Below, in pieces: positions 46,026-53,457 of a stretch of 64,000 bases of DNA (within the stretch, counting starts at the first letter, position 1; each line of letters begins with the position of its first letter). The notes beneath the pieces were generated by a model. It searched no databases. It saw only the letters and a list, made by a program, of their open reading frames with translations, and was not told the origin of the DNA. The translations under genes and the position numbers were made by a program. The stretch is from contig CP031518.1 in assembly GCA_017161305.1 (NCBI GenBank), forward strand, positions 248,001 through 312,000. Direction: 5' to 3'. The DNA is from Treponema ruminis (GTDB lineage: Bacteria; Spirochaetota; Spirochaetia; Treponematales; Treponemataceae).

Positions 46026-46484
46026 TTATAATACTCCTTGCTTTTCGCAAAATTCTGTTATTTGGTCGCTTGTGCATTTTAGAAGCGGCTTCCATGCAAT
46101 AACTTTCTTCTGTGTGTTTGAGTTTCTGAAATCTTCTTTTTGCAGGTACATTGAATGTTCAAAAAAGAAAAATCCGTTTTGGTATTGTCCTCTGTAATAG
46201 TTATAGCCACCGCTTATGTTGTCATTCCAAAGAATACCCATTACATCATAGAAAAGACCGTCAGACGGTGGCAAAGCGTCTTTTACGCTCTGATAACCTT
46301 GCTTGTTGTCTTCAATTTCAACTGCCTTAAAATATCTGCTAGGCTCATCAATTGGGCTTTCGTAATATGGAAAAGCAATCAGATTGTCCGTCTCTTCATC
46401 AAAACAACAGCCATTAACGAAGCCGTAATTTTCATTAGTAAAGAGTAATTCAAACTCTTTCTTAGTTATTTCTTTCAGTTGCAT
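46026..46484 (-). CDS. Hypothetical cargo protein (152 aa)
   Basis: Start ATG 46484 with AAGGAG 8 nt upstream. Soluble, aromatic-rich: NYGFVNGCCFDEETDNLIAF, PIDEPSRYFKAVEIED, DGLFYDVMGILWNDNISGG, NYYRGQYQNGFFFFEHSMY. No signal, helix or motif recognised. Lies between terS and terL with two other unknown genes, a usual site for phage moron genes. Confidence 0.6.
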   Translation of the reverse strand: MQLKEITKKEFELLFTNENYGFVNGCCFDEETDNLIAFPYYESPIDEPSRYFKAVEIEDNKQGYQSVKDALPPSDGLFYDVMGILWNDNISGGYNYYRGQYQNGFFFFEHSMYLQKEDFRNSNTQKKVIAWKPLLKCTSDQITEFCEKQGVL

Positions 46485-46566
46485 TTTCAATTCTCCTTTC
46501 CAAACCAAGCTCTTAATTTTCTCGTAACATCGTTTCTTTAACGGTAAACTACTCCTTCAAAAAAAA

Positions 46567-46893
46567 CTAATCTTCTAATACAAGTTGATAATCACTATTA
46601 GACCAACCTCCACTACCTTTTATAGCAACAACTTTTTTCTGCATTATACTGTTCCAAAAAGCCTGATCTTCTTTAGAAGGAATTTCACTTCGCCCGAATC
46701 TATATTCAAAATGATGTTCACCAAAAAATGGCTCTTTTTCACTTTTGATTCCGATACGGCCCCATTCTGATTTCTGATTTACAATATCAACAAGAACTTC
46801 ATTTACTGTTGCTTTTGGAGAAACCTCAATAATGTACTCTGATGTTTCATCGCTTCTTGTTTTGCCGTGTCCTACAATTTCAAAACTGTTCAT
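46567..46893 (-). CDS. Hypothetical cargo protein (108 aa)
   Basis: 108 aa, acidic, containing VNEVLVDIVNQKSEWGRIGI, EYRFGRSEIPSKEDQAFW and KKVVAIKGSGGWSNSDYQL. ATG overlaps the stop of the preceding gene (ATGA), so the two are coupled. No family recognised. Confidence 0.6.
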   Translation of the reverse strand: MNSFEIVGHGKTRSDETSEYIIEVSPKATVNEVLVDIVNQKSEWGRIGIKSEKEPFFGEHHFEYRFGRSEIPSKEDQAFWNSIMQKKVVAIKGSGGWSNSDYQLVLED

Positions 46894-47312
46894 AGTTTCA
46901 CCACCTTGTAACTGTTTGGAAGCATAGTAACTAAATCATTAAAATAGCCTTCATCTTCTGTCTGCAAGTATGAAAAACGCAACAATTCCAGATGTTTAAT
47001 CAATTCATCAAACCTGTAATGACTATGCACTCTACCTTCAAACTTTGATAAATCAAAACAGTCCTCGGTTATCTGGGTATTGGCTATCAGTTTTTTTTCT
47101 TCTTGGGTAAAACGCCCCTCTGTATTATCTTCACGCTTACAAAGCGGCAAACTTACAGATTCTTTTCCAAGTAAAACTGTACCGAAATCCTCACCTCTTA
47201 AAGACTTCGGTAAATACTTAATCATTATATCATCAAGATATTTCTCGTTACTAACAAGGGCTTCTGAATCAGGATGTTTCAAAAGGACTTCTGCTAATTC
47301 TTTCGCTTTCAT
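46890..47312 (-). CDS. Hypothetical cargo protein (140 aa)
   Basis: Start ATG 47312 (MKAKELAEVLLKHPDSEA) with AAAGGAG 6 nt upstream. Begins like small phage or immunity proteins that open with AKELxxxLxxxPDxE; later DLSKFEGRVHSHYRFDELIKHLELL. Its ribosome site lies directly beside the VR2 hairpin, so target 2 and this gene are adjacent in one transcript. Confidence 0.6.
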   Translation of the reverse strand: MKAKELAEVLLKHPDSEALVSNEKYLDDIMIKYLPKSLRGEDFGTVLLGKESVSLPLCKREDNTEGRFTQEEKKLIANTQITEDCFDLSKFEGRVHSHYRFDELIKHLELLRFSYLQTEDEGYFNDLVTMLPNSYKVVKL

Positions 47313-47331
47313 ACACACTCCTTTCCTCATC

Positions 47332-47350
47332 GCCGGGCTTAACGCCCGGC
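47332..47350 (-). other. Hairpin downstream of VR2
   Basis: Perfect 7-bp stem GCCGGGC/GCCCGGC with a 5-nt loop (GTTAA on the coding strand), 16 nt after the target 2 stop. No T-run; the next gene's ribosome site follows. Same position and loop size as the hairpin after VR1 although the stems are unrelated in sequence. Confidence 0.75.
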
Positions 47351-47366
47351 AGATTATTTGATACGC

Positions 47367-47966
47367 CTACGCTGCGAGGACGAAGCGGGGACGGACATAA
47401 AAGTCCGTATTCCCAGCGTAGTAGTAGTCGGCATAGCCATTGCTGTAGACACCGCAGAAATAAGCAGCAGACGACTTATACGGTGTACATAGCCAATACC
47501 ATTTAGTAAAATTTTCTTTAAAATCAAATGCAATTCGATTCCGGCTTTTTTTGAAATAATTCAGGCGTTTTTCTCCAAATGTCTCATCATAAGAAAGCAA
47601 GCAGCAATTTATGGCCGCGATTCCAGCTTCCTGCATCGCTTTCAAAAACTCACCTGATAAATACTGATTAAGCTGAGTTTTCTTAAAATCTTTTGTGTTA
47701 TTGAGATCTACAGCACTCTTAAAAAGACAATGCTCAAAAATAAGAATAAAATCACCATTTGTTTTTTTCCCAACAATGACAGCCTCATCCGAAACTTCTA
47801 ATATGTTGAAGCTCATTACTGTTTGACCCTTTATTTCTGTTTCTGGAACAGTGAAATCCGGCAGCTTTATTCTGTCTCCAATCTGCACACGAGCTTTATT
47901 TTTATTAAAGCCGTCCAAAGTCCAGAGGGTGCTTGTCTCTAAGATTCCATCATCATTTGTTTTCAT
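47367..47966 (-). CDS. DGR variable protein 2, coupled to terS
   Basis: 199 aa. The first 130 residues (WTLDGFNKNKARVQIGDRIKLP, SDEAVIVGKKTNGDFILIF, NTKDFKKTQLNQYLSGEFL) resemble the DUF6273 type of domain often attached to C-type-lectin-like ends; the C-terminus has WYWLCTPYKSSAAYFCGV and the same VRPRFVLAA end as target 1. Residues 165-193 are variable. The ATG overlaps the terS stop (ATGA) and its GGAGG lies within terS, so it is translated in step with the small terminase. Role probably ligand binding; location unknown. Confidence 0.88.
   Translation of the reverse strand: MKTNDDGILETSTLWTLDGFNKNKARVQIGDRIKLPDFTVPETEIKGQTVMSFNILEVSDEAVIVGKKTNGDFILIFEHCLFKSAVDLNNTKDFKKTQLNQYLSGEFLKAMQEAGIAAINCCLLSYDETFGEKRLNYFKKSRNRIAFDFKENFTKWYWLCTPYKSSAAYFCGVYSNGYADYYYAGNTDFYVRPRFVLAA
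47386..47473 (-). repeat. DGR variable repeat 2 (VR2)
   Basis: 88 bp aligned to the template repeat with 12 differences, all at template adenines, changing ten residues (Asn to Tyr, Gly, Tyr, Ser, Tyr, Asp, Tyr, Tyr, Asp, Phe). VR1 and VR2 also share the 22 bp beyond the template's 3' end, through the TAG stop, which TR lacks, so the gene ends are themselves related. Confidence 0.95.
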
Positions 47967-48478
47967 TTTCTACCTCCAAGTAGTGCGCTGATTGCGCTTT
48001 CGTTTTTCTGTATTTCCTGGCCCGTTTTGATCACGTTCAGCTCATCGAGCGTGAGTTTTGTTCGGGCGGCAGGGCTTATGTAATACTTGCTTCCGAGCTG
48101 GTCAAACTTGTTCGAGAGGGCGATGAAAACTTTCTGAGTTTTCTCGAATGTGTCAAAGTCTTCCAGCGGGTCAATGTCTGAAAAAAGGCTCTGGACTTCC
48201 CTCAGCTTTTCCAGAATTATGCAGAGCTCTTCAAGCTGGGGAAGGTCTGCGGGTGAGAGTACCCGAACCGCCACCAGCATTGCCGTGAGCTTTTTCCAGT
48301 AGGAACGGACATACTTGCTTTGAATCGTCTTCGGGCAAGCGATTTTTGTTTCTTCCGGAAAAATCGCGGTAGACTTCTTTGCAAGGGCTGTGTCTGCGCT
48401 CGGCTTGTTTTTTTCACGCGTGGTGTTAAGCGTGCCTTTTAACGCTTTGAGCTCAGTTGGAAGCCTCTGTCTCCCCAT
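47963..48478 (-). CDS. Terminase small subunit, P27 family
   Basis: 171 aa. Opening GRQRLPTELKALKGTLNTTR is the basic DNA-binding start of the P27/HK97-type small terminases, followed by a long helical part (YVRSYWKKLTAMLVAVRVLSPADLPQLEELCIILEKLREV ...) and KYYISPAARTKLTLDEL. Recognises the packaging site. An HNH endonuclease gene lies just upstream, as in many cos-packaging phages. DGR target 2 follows by ATGA overlap. Confidence 0.85.
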   Translation of the reverse strand: MGRQRLPTELKALKGTLNTTREKNKPSADTALAKKSTAIFPEETKIACPKTIQSKYVRSYWKKLTAMLVAVRVLSPADLPQLEELCIILEKLREVQSLFSDIDPLEDFDTFEKTQKVFIALSNKFDQLGSKYYISPAARTKLTLDELNVIKTGQEIQKNESAISALLGGRK

Positions 48479-48644
48479 CCAAAAGCTCCTCTATACGTGA
48501 ATAATGGTCTCGACACTCTTTCAAAACCTCAGAAACACAACAGCTTTCCGTGATATTTATTCTTTCAAGTGCCAGGATTGATGTTTCTATCAAGTTTTGA
48601 ATTTTTTCAAATTCCTTTTTAATCTTCTTTATTTTTTCCATCAT
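48453..48644 (-). CDS. 63-aa phage protein overlapping TerS
   Basis: Helical, charged (MMEKIKKIKKEFEKIQNLI, SILALERINITES, RDHYSRIEELLDGETE). AGGGGGG lies 3 nt before the double ATG. Overlaps the start of terS by 26 nt. Function unknown. Confidence 0.6.
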   Translation of the reverse strand: MMEKIKKIKKEFEKIQNLIETSILALERINITESCCVSEVLKECRDHYSRIEELLDGETEASN

Positions 48645-48730
48645 GCCCCCCTAAAATTTCAGAAAAAAATAGTGTAATTCTCGCGCGTGAATTGCCGTGG
48701 TTGGTCAAACGCGAGTGCCCCAGAAGTTTT
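48645..48730 (-). other. Noncoding gap between HNH and TerS, possible cos region
   Basis: 86 bp holding an inverted pair CTCGCG/CGCGAG 22-28 nt apart and C/G-rich runs. Phages with an HNH gene beside terS usually carry cos here. No single-strand cut site can be named from sequence. Confidence 0.35.
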
Positions 48731-49099
48731 TTATCCCCCCTCCCCCTGCCGCTTTTTCTTGTGGAAAAAATTATTTTCCTGCAAAGTCTTTGCACTGTGA
48801 CATTTCCAGCACATGGGCTGCAAGTTGTTCTTGTCGTAGAATAGATCCTCATTGCCCCGATGCGGGATGATATGATCCGCAATCTCTGAAGGCTGGCCGC
48901 ATTTAATGCAGAAGGGATTTTCCCGAAGGAATTCTCGCCGTGTCTTTCGCCAACGGGCAGACTGATACAAATTGTGATATTCACGGCTTTTTGTCCTTTG
49001 CGTGAATATCGTTTTCTTCTCAGCCTTGTGCTTCGGGCATCTCGTACCGTTGCTTACAAGGCAGTTGCATCCTGGATAAGTGCACAATTTCATTAACAT
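48731..49099 (-). CDS. HNH endonuclease
   Basis: 122 aa. Zinc-binding CTYPGC...CPKH start, YQSARWRKTRREFLRENPFC, CIKCGQ, then the HNH core ADHIIPHRGNEDLFYDKNNLQPMCWKCHSAKT (His-Asn-His, with the second CxxC). Takes part in packaging with the terminases in HK97-type phages. In frame with, and 3 nt after, the preceding gene. Confidence 0.9.
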   Translation of the reverse strand: MLMKLCTYPGCNCLVSNGTRCPKHKAEKKTIFTQRTKSREYHNLYQSARWRKTRREFLRENPFCIKCGQPSEIADHIIPHRGNEDLFYDKNNLQPMCWKCHSAKTLQENNFFHKKKRQGEGG

Positions 49100-49102
49100 C
49101 TT

Positions 49103-49429
49103 TCAGCCCTCTATACATCTGTTTTCTTTAAGAAAAACATAAAGCGCAGATGTCAGCTTCTGTTTTTCATCCTGCGTAAGCTCCACGTTAAGCGTGGAGT
49201 TATTTCCGTCAAGCTCTACTTCCAGCTCGCAATCCGGAAGGATGTTCCGTATATGCTCGGCGGTTTTGACCACAACAAGCTCCTGCAAGCAGTTGTATTC
49301 GTGGCCGTCTATAACGACTTTCTCATGCCTTATCAACTTCCTGATTTCCGGGCTTCGCTTTGCTGTGTGTGAGGTAAAAGCGTGCCTTCCTGCATCAATG
49401 AAAGACTGAATCAAATCTTCTGTTGTCAT
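49103..49429 (-). CDS. Hypothetical phage protein (108 aa)
   Basis: Starts by ATGA overlap with the upstream gene. Contains FTSHTAKRSPEIRKLIRHEKVVIDG, LQELVVVKTAEHIRNILPD and a C-terminal helix ending CIEG. I know no family for it. Confidence 0.6.
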   Translation of the reverse strand: MTTEDLIQSFIDAGRHAFTSHTAKRSPEIRKLIRHEKVVIDGHEYNCLQELVVVKTAEHIRNILPDCELEVELDGNNSTLNVELTQDEKQKLTSALYVFLKENRCIEG

Positions 49430-49770
49430 AGGCCCTTTTTTACCGGGTGACCATAAATAATCGGGAAATTCGACTCTCTTGTAGCCTCATCCTCGTAGAT
49501 TATTTCCTTCTGGAAATCGGCTGCATATTGAAGTTCCCTTCTTGCGCCTTTTGATTGCTGCCAGTCCTTAAGCATGAAGATCGCATCAACGCAATCTATC
49601 AGCGCAAAATCAATGTGCATGAACTGCTCGTATGTCAGGAACGAATATTCTCCGACATCAACCGGGCTTATCACATTATGATTTTGTGCAAGCAACTTAG
49701 CCTTCGCCTTCGCGAATTTCTCTTTGTAGTTCTTGTCGTCAGTAATTTTCCCAGATATGTAAATTGTCAT
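49426..49770 (-). CDS. DUF4406 nucleoside-deoxyribosyltransferase-like protein
   Basis: 114 aa: MTIYISGKIT at the start, then KFAKAKAKLLAQNHNVISPVDVG and MHIDFALIDCVDAIFMLKDWQQSKGARRELQYAA. This is the DUF4406 pattern (YISGxIT...NPxD...M..D...L...D.I..L..W..S.GA..E...A), related to nucleoside 2-deoxyribosyltransferases. Probable role in nucleotide metabolism; enzymatic activity not shown. Overlaps the previous gene by 32 nt. Confidence 0.8.
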   Translation of the reverse strand: MTIYISGKITDDKNYKEKFAKAKAKLLAQNHNVISPVDVGEYSFLTYEQFMHIDFALIDCVDAIFMLKDWQQSKGARRELQYAADFQKEIIYEDEATRESNFPIIYGHPVKKGL

Positions 49771-50191
49771 TCTTTCTTCCCTCCAGTTTTTTCAGCCTTG
49801 TGTAAAGCTGTTCTGATTTGCTTTGGTAATAAAGAGCGTGCCTGACTCCGTTATACAGTGCCGAAACATAATTCTTTCTTACGCTCCAGCAGTAATTGTC
49901 CTTTCGTTCCGAATATCGTCTCAGAACGTATTCGAGCGCCTCAATCGCCTTGTCTTCAAAATCTGCATCGTCGAGATAAAAGCCTTTCTGTTTCCGTTCA
50001 TTGCGGATCAGTTTTTTAGCAATCTCGATGGATTTAAGCCAAAGGTCTCTGTGTGCTTTTCTGTCGTTTTTCGCAAGATACGCATACTGAAGATTTATCA
50101 GAATCTCACTGTCATTTTTTGGCTCAGCATAAAACGGCAGCTCGTCTATAAAATCTTGCCATGTGAACTCGAAAAAAAAGAACATTAGCAT
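49739..50191 (-). CDS. Hypothetical phage protein (150 aa)
   Basis: Helical, with an aromatic start (MLMFFFFEFTWQDFIDELPF) and EIAKKLIRNERKQKGFYLDDADFEDKAIEALEYVLRRYSERKD, which recalls the helices of small sigma-like regulators but without a safe match. GAGGTG before the ATG. Between DUF4406 and the zinc protein in the replication cluster. Confidence 0.6.
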   Translation of the reverse strand: MLMFFFFEFTWQDFIDELPFYAEPKNDSEILINLQYAYLAKNDRKAHRDLWLKSIEIAKKLIRNERKQKGFYLDDADFEDKAIEALEYVLRRYSERKDNYCWSVRKNYVSALYNGVRHALYYQSKSEQLYTRLKKLEGRKNDNLHIWENY

Positions 50192-50194
50192 TTT

Positions 50195-50617
50195 TCACCT
50201 CATGCCAAGAAATCGCTCCACCACATCAGGAGTTTTTTTGAAGGTCCGTGATGTCGGCTCTTTGGGCGGTTCTGCATAAGCGCGAATAAAATCATCCTCC
50301 GTGAGCACCCTGTTCCGCCGGTTGATGTCCTTGCAGACCGTGCATTCATACCGCCATTCCTCGATGACCGTCGCATCTTCCCCGGTATCGCAAAGAAGCT
50401 CTACTTTCACCATGTGCAGCGGCTTCAGTTCCGCCTGCCAGTTTCCGCCGCCTCTTTTTACACGTTCACGGCAATAAGGGCAGAAGGCGTAGCGCGTCGC
50501 GCCTGAAAGCGGCTTTCTGAATACGACCTTCTCTGCAAGCACATTAGTGCGCCTGTAGCCGGCAAGAAGCACATCCCTTGCGCTTTTGGGCTTTTCAGTG
50601 TTGTTTATGAACTCCAT
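50195..50617 (-). CDS. Zinc-ribbon phage protein (140 aa)
   Basis: ATG 50617 has AGGAG 8 nt upstream. CPYC (residues about 46-49) and CTVC (about 95-98) form a probable zinc site in an otherwise unfamiliar sequence, with SARDVLLAGYRRTNVLAEKVV near the start. Early-region gene. Confidence 0.6.
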   Translation of the reverse strand: MEFINNTEKPKSARDVLLAGYRRTNVLAEKVVFRKPLSGATRYAFCPYCRERVKRGGGNWQAELKPLHMVKVELLCDTGEDATVIEEWRYECTVCKDINRRNRVLTEDDFIRAYAEPPKEPTSRTFKKTPDVVERFLGMR

Positions 50618-50628
50618 ACTGCACACTC

Positions 50629-51513
50629 CTAATCAAATGTCGCGCCACATTCCGAGCATTGCCATTTCATCAGCTTCTCAGACCATGAGGCGGAAATCCG
50701 TCCGCATTTGTCGCACTTGAAAAGCCTTGGCTTTTCAGTTTGCGAGCCTTTTGGCACATCTTTCTGAAACTTCTTGAAGTTGTTCGGGCGGTAGTTGGCC
50801 GGAAGGCAGTTCAAGAAAGTCTTGGAGCCTGCAAAAGCGTCAAAACTGAATTCCTTGTCGATGTAAGATTCCGGGTTTTTAAGCTCAGAGATGTAATTGT
50901 CGACGGCTGCAATCACATCGTCTGAGCCATAGCCCCGTAATTTTTGAAGTGCGAGACGGAAATCGCACGACTGGAAGCGAAAAAAGTCGCCTTTCTGGCA
51001 AGGAAGCCCCGCATTTTTGAATCTGTCAAAGACAATGCGTGAGTAATTTTTTTGAGAATCACTCAATGTTGACGGCGGTGACGGTTGATTTTTCGGCTCA
51101 TCGCAAGGATTTTCGTTTTTTTCAAAAATCTCACAGTCTTTAAATTCACCATCACCATCATCATTTAAATTTAAATTCTCATTAGCATTTAAATTTACAT
51201 TTACATTAGGGTTTTTGTTTTCGGAAACTTCAAAACCCATAGGGTTTTTAGTTTCTAAACCCATAGGGTTTTTAGTTTCTTTCTTCGGCCGTCCGCCTAA
51301 ACTGCCATATTTGCCGTTTTCCTGTCTCTTGAGGTTTGCATCGAGCTGAGGCTTGATAAGCGTGAACACGATTTTTTCAACTCCGCTCAATTCGATTTCG
51401 TTCTGGTTGAGTGCGTATTCGTTTATTGCAAACATGATTTTGCCGTACTGTTCCGGCGGCAAGTCTTTCAGAGCCTCGTGAAAAGAGCGGTATGTAACAA
51501 AAGAATCTGTCAT
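50629..51513 (-). CDS. Phage replication protein with DUF6291 N-terminus and zinc ribbon
   Basis: 294 aa. N-terminal DUF6291-like part (FVTYRSFHEALKDLPPEQYGKIMFAINEYAL ... VFTLIKPQLDANLKRQENGKYGSLGGRPKK). A low-complexity linker follows: a perfect 24-bp tandem duplication (51233-51280) encodes ETKNPMGL/ETKNPMGF, then an Asn-rich run. Central region (about 160-240) with KLRGYGSDDVIAAVDNYISEL is a helicase-loader/initiator-like module; the end has CDKCGR...CSEC, a zinc ribbon. Likely DNA-replication initiation. Preceded by an inverted repeat at 51543-51578. Confidence 0.75.
   Translation of the reverse strand: MTDSFVTYRSFHEALKDLPPEQYGKIMFAINEYALNQNEIELSGVEKIVFTLIKPQLDANLKRQENGKYGSLGGRPKKETKNPMGLETKNPMGFEVSENKNPNVNVNLNANENLNLNDDGDGEFKDCEIFEKNENPCDEPKNQPSPPSTLSDSQKNYSRIVFDRFKNAGLPCQKGDFFRFQSCDFRLALQKLRGYGSDDVIAAVDNYISELKNPESYIDKEFSFDAFAGSKTFLNCLPANYRPNNFKKFQKDVPKGSQTEKPRLFKCDKCGRISASWSEKLMKWQCSECGATFD
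51233..51280 (-). repeat. 24-bp tandem duplication in the DUF6291 gene
   Basis: Two perfect copies, one unit 24 bp, encoding KNPMG-type octapeptides. A third, degraded copy is visible just before (NKNPNV). In-frame slippage-prone linker. Confidence 0.8.
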
Positions 51514-51542
51514 GGTCTATAAGCCTCTGCTTCGTTTTTAAA

Positions 51543-51578
51543 TTGCCCCCAAAAAAAGTCATATTTTACGTGGGGCAA
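51543..51578 (-). other. Inverted repeat between two early genes
   Basis: TTGCCCC/GGGGCAA with a 22-nt A/T-rich interior lies between the DUF6291 gene and the DUF669-like gene. No clean T-run follows. May be a terminator remnant or regulator site. Confidence 0.4.
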
Positions 51579-51584
51579 AGTATT

Positions 51585-52127
51585 TTAGTAATTCGGTACT
51601 CCGGGAGCGTTTGGATTTCCGAAAGCCTGAGCCATGCCGTTTGCGTCTGCCTGTGACATCGGAGCAATATTCTGCTGAGGTGCCTGTGGCTGTAGAGCAG
51701 GTGAGGCCTGTTTCTCAATCAGCTTTGCGTTCACGTACTGGCTTTTCTCGGTCTTCCATTCCTCAATCGGCCTGCCTGCCTGGTCGTATCCGGTGACTAC
51801 TTTTTTCTGCTTTGTATGGCTGAATTCAGCTTTTCCGACCTTGCTCACAAACGGGTTGAAGTTCCCGCCGATTACTTCCTGAATGTTGACGCCGAAGCAG
51901 TCGCAGAGCCGTGAAAGCCCGTAGTCGAAATTGTCGCCCTCGAAAATCGTGTGGCGGTACGGTATCTTGTTCCAGCTCGGAGCGTTTACAGTAAAATACA
52001 CGGCGAGCACGTTCTTGCCCTGGTACTGCTCGTATTTGACATCACAGAGCGAGATGTCATAAGTGCCGTCCTGGCACTCACAGCTTTTTGTTGCGGGCAC
52101 ATACTGTGCGTTTGTGATCCAGCTCAT
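51585..52127 (-). CDS. DUF669-like single-strand-annealing partner protein
   Basis: 180 aa. NAQYVPATKSCECQDGTYDISLCDVKYEQYQGKNVLAVYFTV and LCDCFGVNIQEVIGGNFNPFVSKVGKAEFSHTKQKKVV are in the style of DUF669 phage proteins that sit beside recombinases. The C-terminus is a Gln/Pro/Ala-rich disordered tail (residues 145-180), as in SSB-like proteins. It is 1 nt from bet, so the two are one functional unit. Confidence 0.6.
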   Translation of the reverse strand: MSWITNAQYVPATKSCECQDGTYDISLCDVKYEQYQGKNVLAVYFTVNAPSWNKIPYRHTIFEGDNFDYGLSRLCDCFGVNIQEVIGGNFNPFVSKVGKAEFSHTKQKKVVTGYDQAGRPIEEWKTEKSQYVNAKLIEKQASPALQPQAPQQNIAPMSQADANGMAQAFGNPNAPGVPNY

Positions 52128-52742
52128 TTACTTTTCCTCCTGAATTGTGTTTGCTGAAAAAATAGGCGCTGACATTTCCGGGGCGTGTGCTTCCGGAATA
52201 TTGGCGGATCCAAGGGCCTCGTCGGCAAGCTCCTCGGTAATCTCTTCCTGTGTGTAAGGCATTCCGCCAAGCTCATCCGGGAAACAGAGTCGGAAGCCCT
52301 GCGACATGGCCACCTTCTTTATCATTGTCTTAGGCGACTTTGCCCACATTGCCTTTCCCGTGCTGTACTCACTCAGATAGACCTCATGCACGAACGGAAA
52401 GTCAAAGTCCTTCCGGTGAATCTCAATCACCGCCTTGATGTCCGCTCCCTCGCCCTCGGTCCATACCTTCCAGCCGGAGAGTTTCCCGCTCCGCTCGGCC
52501 CGCTTCAGGTAAACCTCAAAGCCGACTATGATGTTGAAGTCGTTGCCGTAAGGAACGGCGTAGATTTCCCGCTTGAAAGGGTTGAGGCAGAAAGCCTTGC
52601 AGATTTCAAGGAACTGCGCCCGCTGGTTGTCGGGGAGCTTGTTTCCCATGCTCACAAGGTATTCCCCCGCAAGTTTCGTGAAGTCCTGGGCTAAAAGCCC
52701 GTTCTCTTTGTTCTCAACTACAGTGATTTCATTGACGTTCAT
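52128..52742 (-). CDS. Phage recombination protein Bet (RecT family)
   Basis: 204 aa. FLEICKAFCLNPFKREIYAV (motif LNPxxREIYAV), IIVGFEVYLKRAERSGKLSGWKV and AEGAD-style AVIEIHRKD, WAKSPKTMIKKVAMSQGFRLCFPDELGGMPYTQEE are diagnostic of Bet/RecT single-strand annealing proteins. Promotes homologous recombination of phage DNA ends. Start overlaps the previous gene by ATGA. Confidence 0.92.
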   Translation of the reverse strand: MNVNEITVVENKENGLLAQDFTKLAGEYLVSMGNKLPDNQRAQFLEICKAFCLNPFKREIYAVPYGNDFNIIVGFEVYLKRAERSGKLSGWKVWTEGEGADIKAVIEIHRKDFDFPFVHEVYLSEYSTGKAMWAKSPKTMIKKVAMSQGFRLCFPDELGGMPYTQEEITEELADEALGSANIPEAHAPEMSAPIFSANTIQEEK

Positions 52743-53083
52743 TTTTCCTCCATAAAGTCAAAAAGCAGTTGCCCGTTAGCAATATCATCCGTAGGGCGTA
52801 TGTGCTTCGGCTTCGGTTTTCTTTTGGCTTCAATCTCAGCCTTCGCCTCAGCCCATGTTTTAATATGAGGCTCTTTTTTCTGCCCCGTAAAATATTCCTC
52901 AGCCCAGCTCATGATAAGCTCTCCCTCGACGGCTCCGTTCCTGCCCTCAAGATGTTTCTTTGCCCGAGCCGTCACATAGTTCACGCATCCAGGCAGCTTC
53001 TCGGCCCTGAACTTCCCGGCAAATGCCGGGTCTTTCTCAGCCTCTTTTTTCAAGTATGCTTCAAGCGCATCTTTCAAGTTCAT
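52739..53083 (-). CDS. PcfK-like protein
   Basis: 114 aa, helical. KDPAFAGKFRAEKLPGCVNYVTARAKKHLEGRNGAVEGELIMSWAEEYF fits the PcfK-like family of mobile-element proteins often seen near PcfJ or recombinases. Ends KPKHIRPTDDIANGQLLFDFMEE. Biochemical function unknown. Confidence 0.7.
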   Translation of the reverse strand: MNLKDALEAYLKKEAEKDPAFAGKFRAEKLPGCVNYVTARAKKHLEGRNGAVEGELIMSWAEEYFTGQKKEPHIKTWAEAKAEIEAKRKPKPKHIRPTDDIANGQLLFDFMEEK

Positions 53084-53457
53084 TTCTTCCTTCCGAGCTT
53101 TATTTTCTTACGGCACGGTGAGCTTCTGGCAATGAATCCCTTCATCGTGTACTCTTCGCAAAGCCTGTCCGCTTCCTTTCTGGTCAGCGAGCATTTCTTC
53201 ACGATGAAGGCATTGTGTGCGGGCTCAAAAACTGAAAAACGGTAATAGATTGGGTTCTGCTTTTTTTTTGCCGTGCCTGTTTTTCTTGTAGGTATCTTTT
53301 TTAACTTTTCCAGGTCTTCGGCCGTGAAATATTTGAAGCGGCCGTCGCGGTCGTCACTTGTTCCTTTTATGCCCAGCCTGTAAATCCTTTTTCCTACCGC
53401 TATGCGGGATATGCCCAGAATTTCCACAAGGTCGTTGTATGTATAGCCTGCGCTCAT
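53080..53457 (-). CDS. MerR/HTH-type DNA-binding protein
   Basis: 125 aa. N-terminal helix-turn-helix with wing: YTYNDLVEILGISRIAVGKRIYRLGIKGTSDDRDGRFKYFTAEDLEKLKK, the MerR-like pattern. The C-terminal half is basic (KKKQNPIYYRFSVFE, RKKIKLGRKK). Likely early-region regulator. ATGA overlap with the next gene. Confidence 0.7.
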   Translation of the reverse strand: MSAGYTYNDLVEILGISRIAVGKRIYRLGIKGTSDDRDGRFKYFTAEDLEKLKKIPTRKTGTAKKKQNPIYYRFSVFEPAHNAFIVKKCSLTRKEADRLCEEYTMKGFIARSSPCRKKIKLGRKK

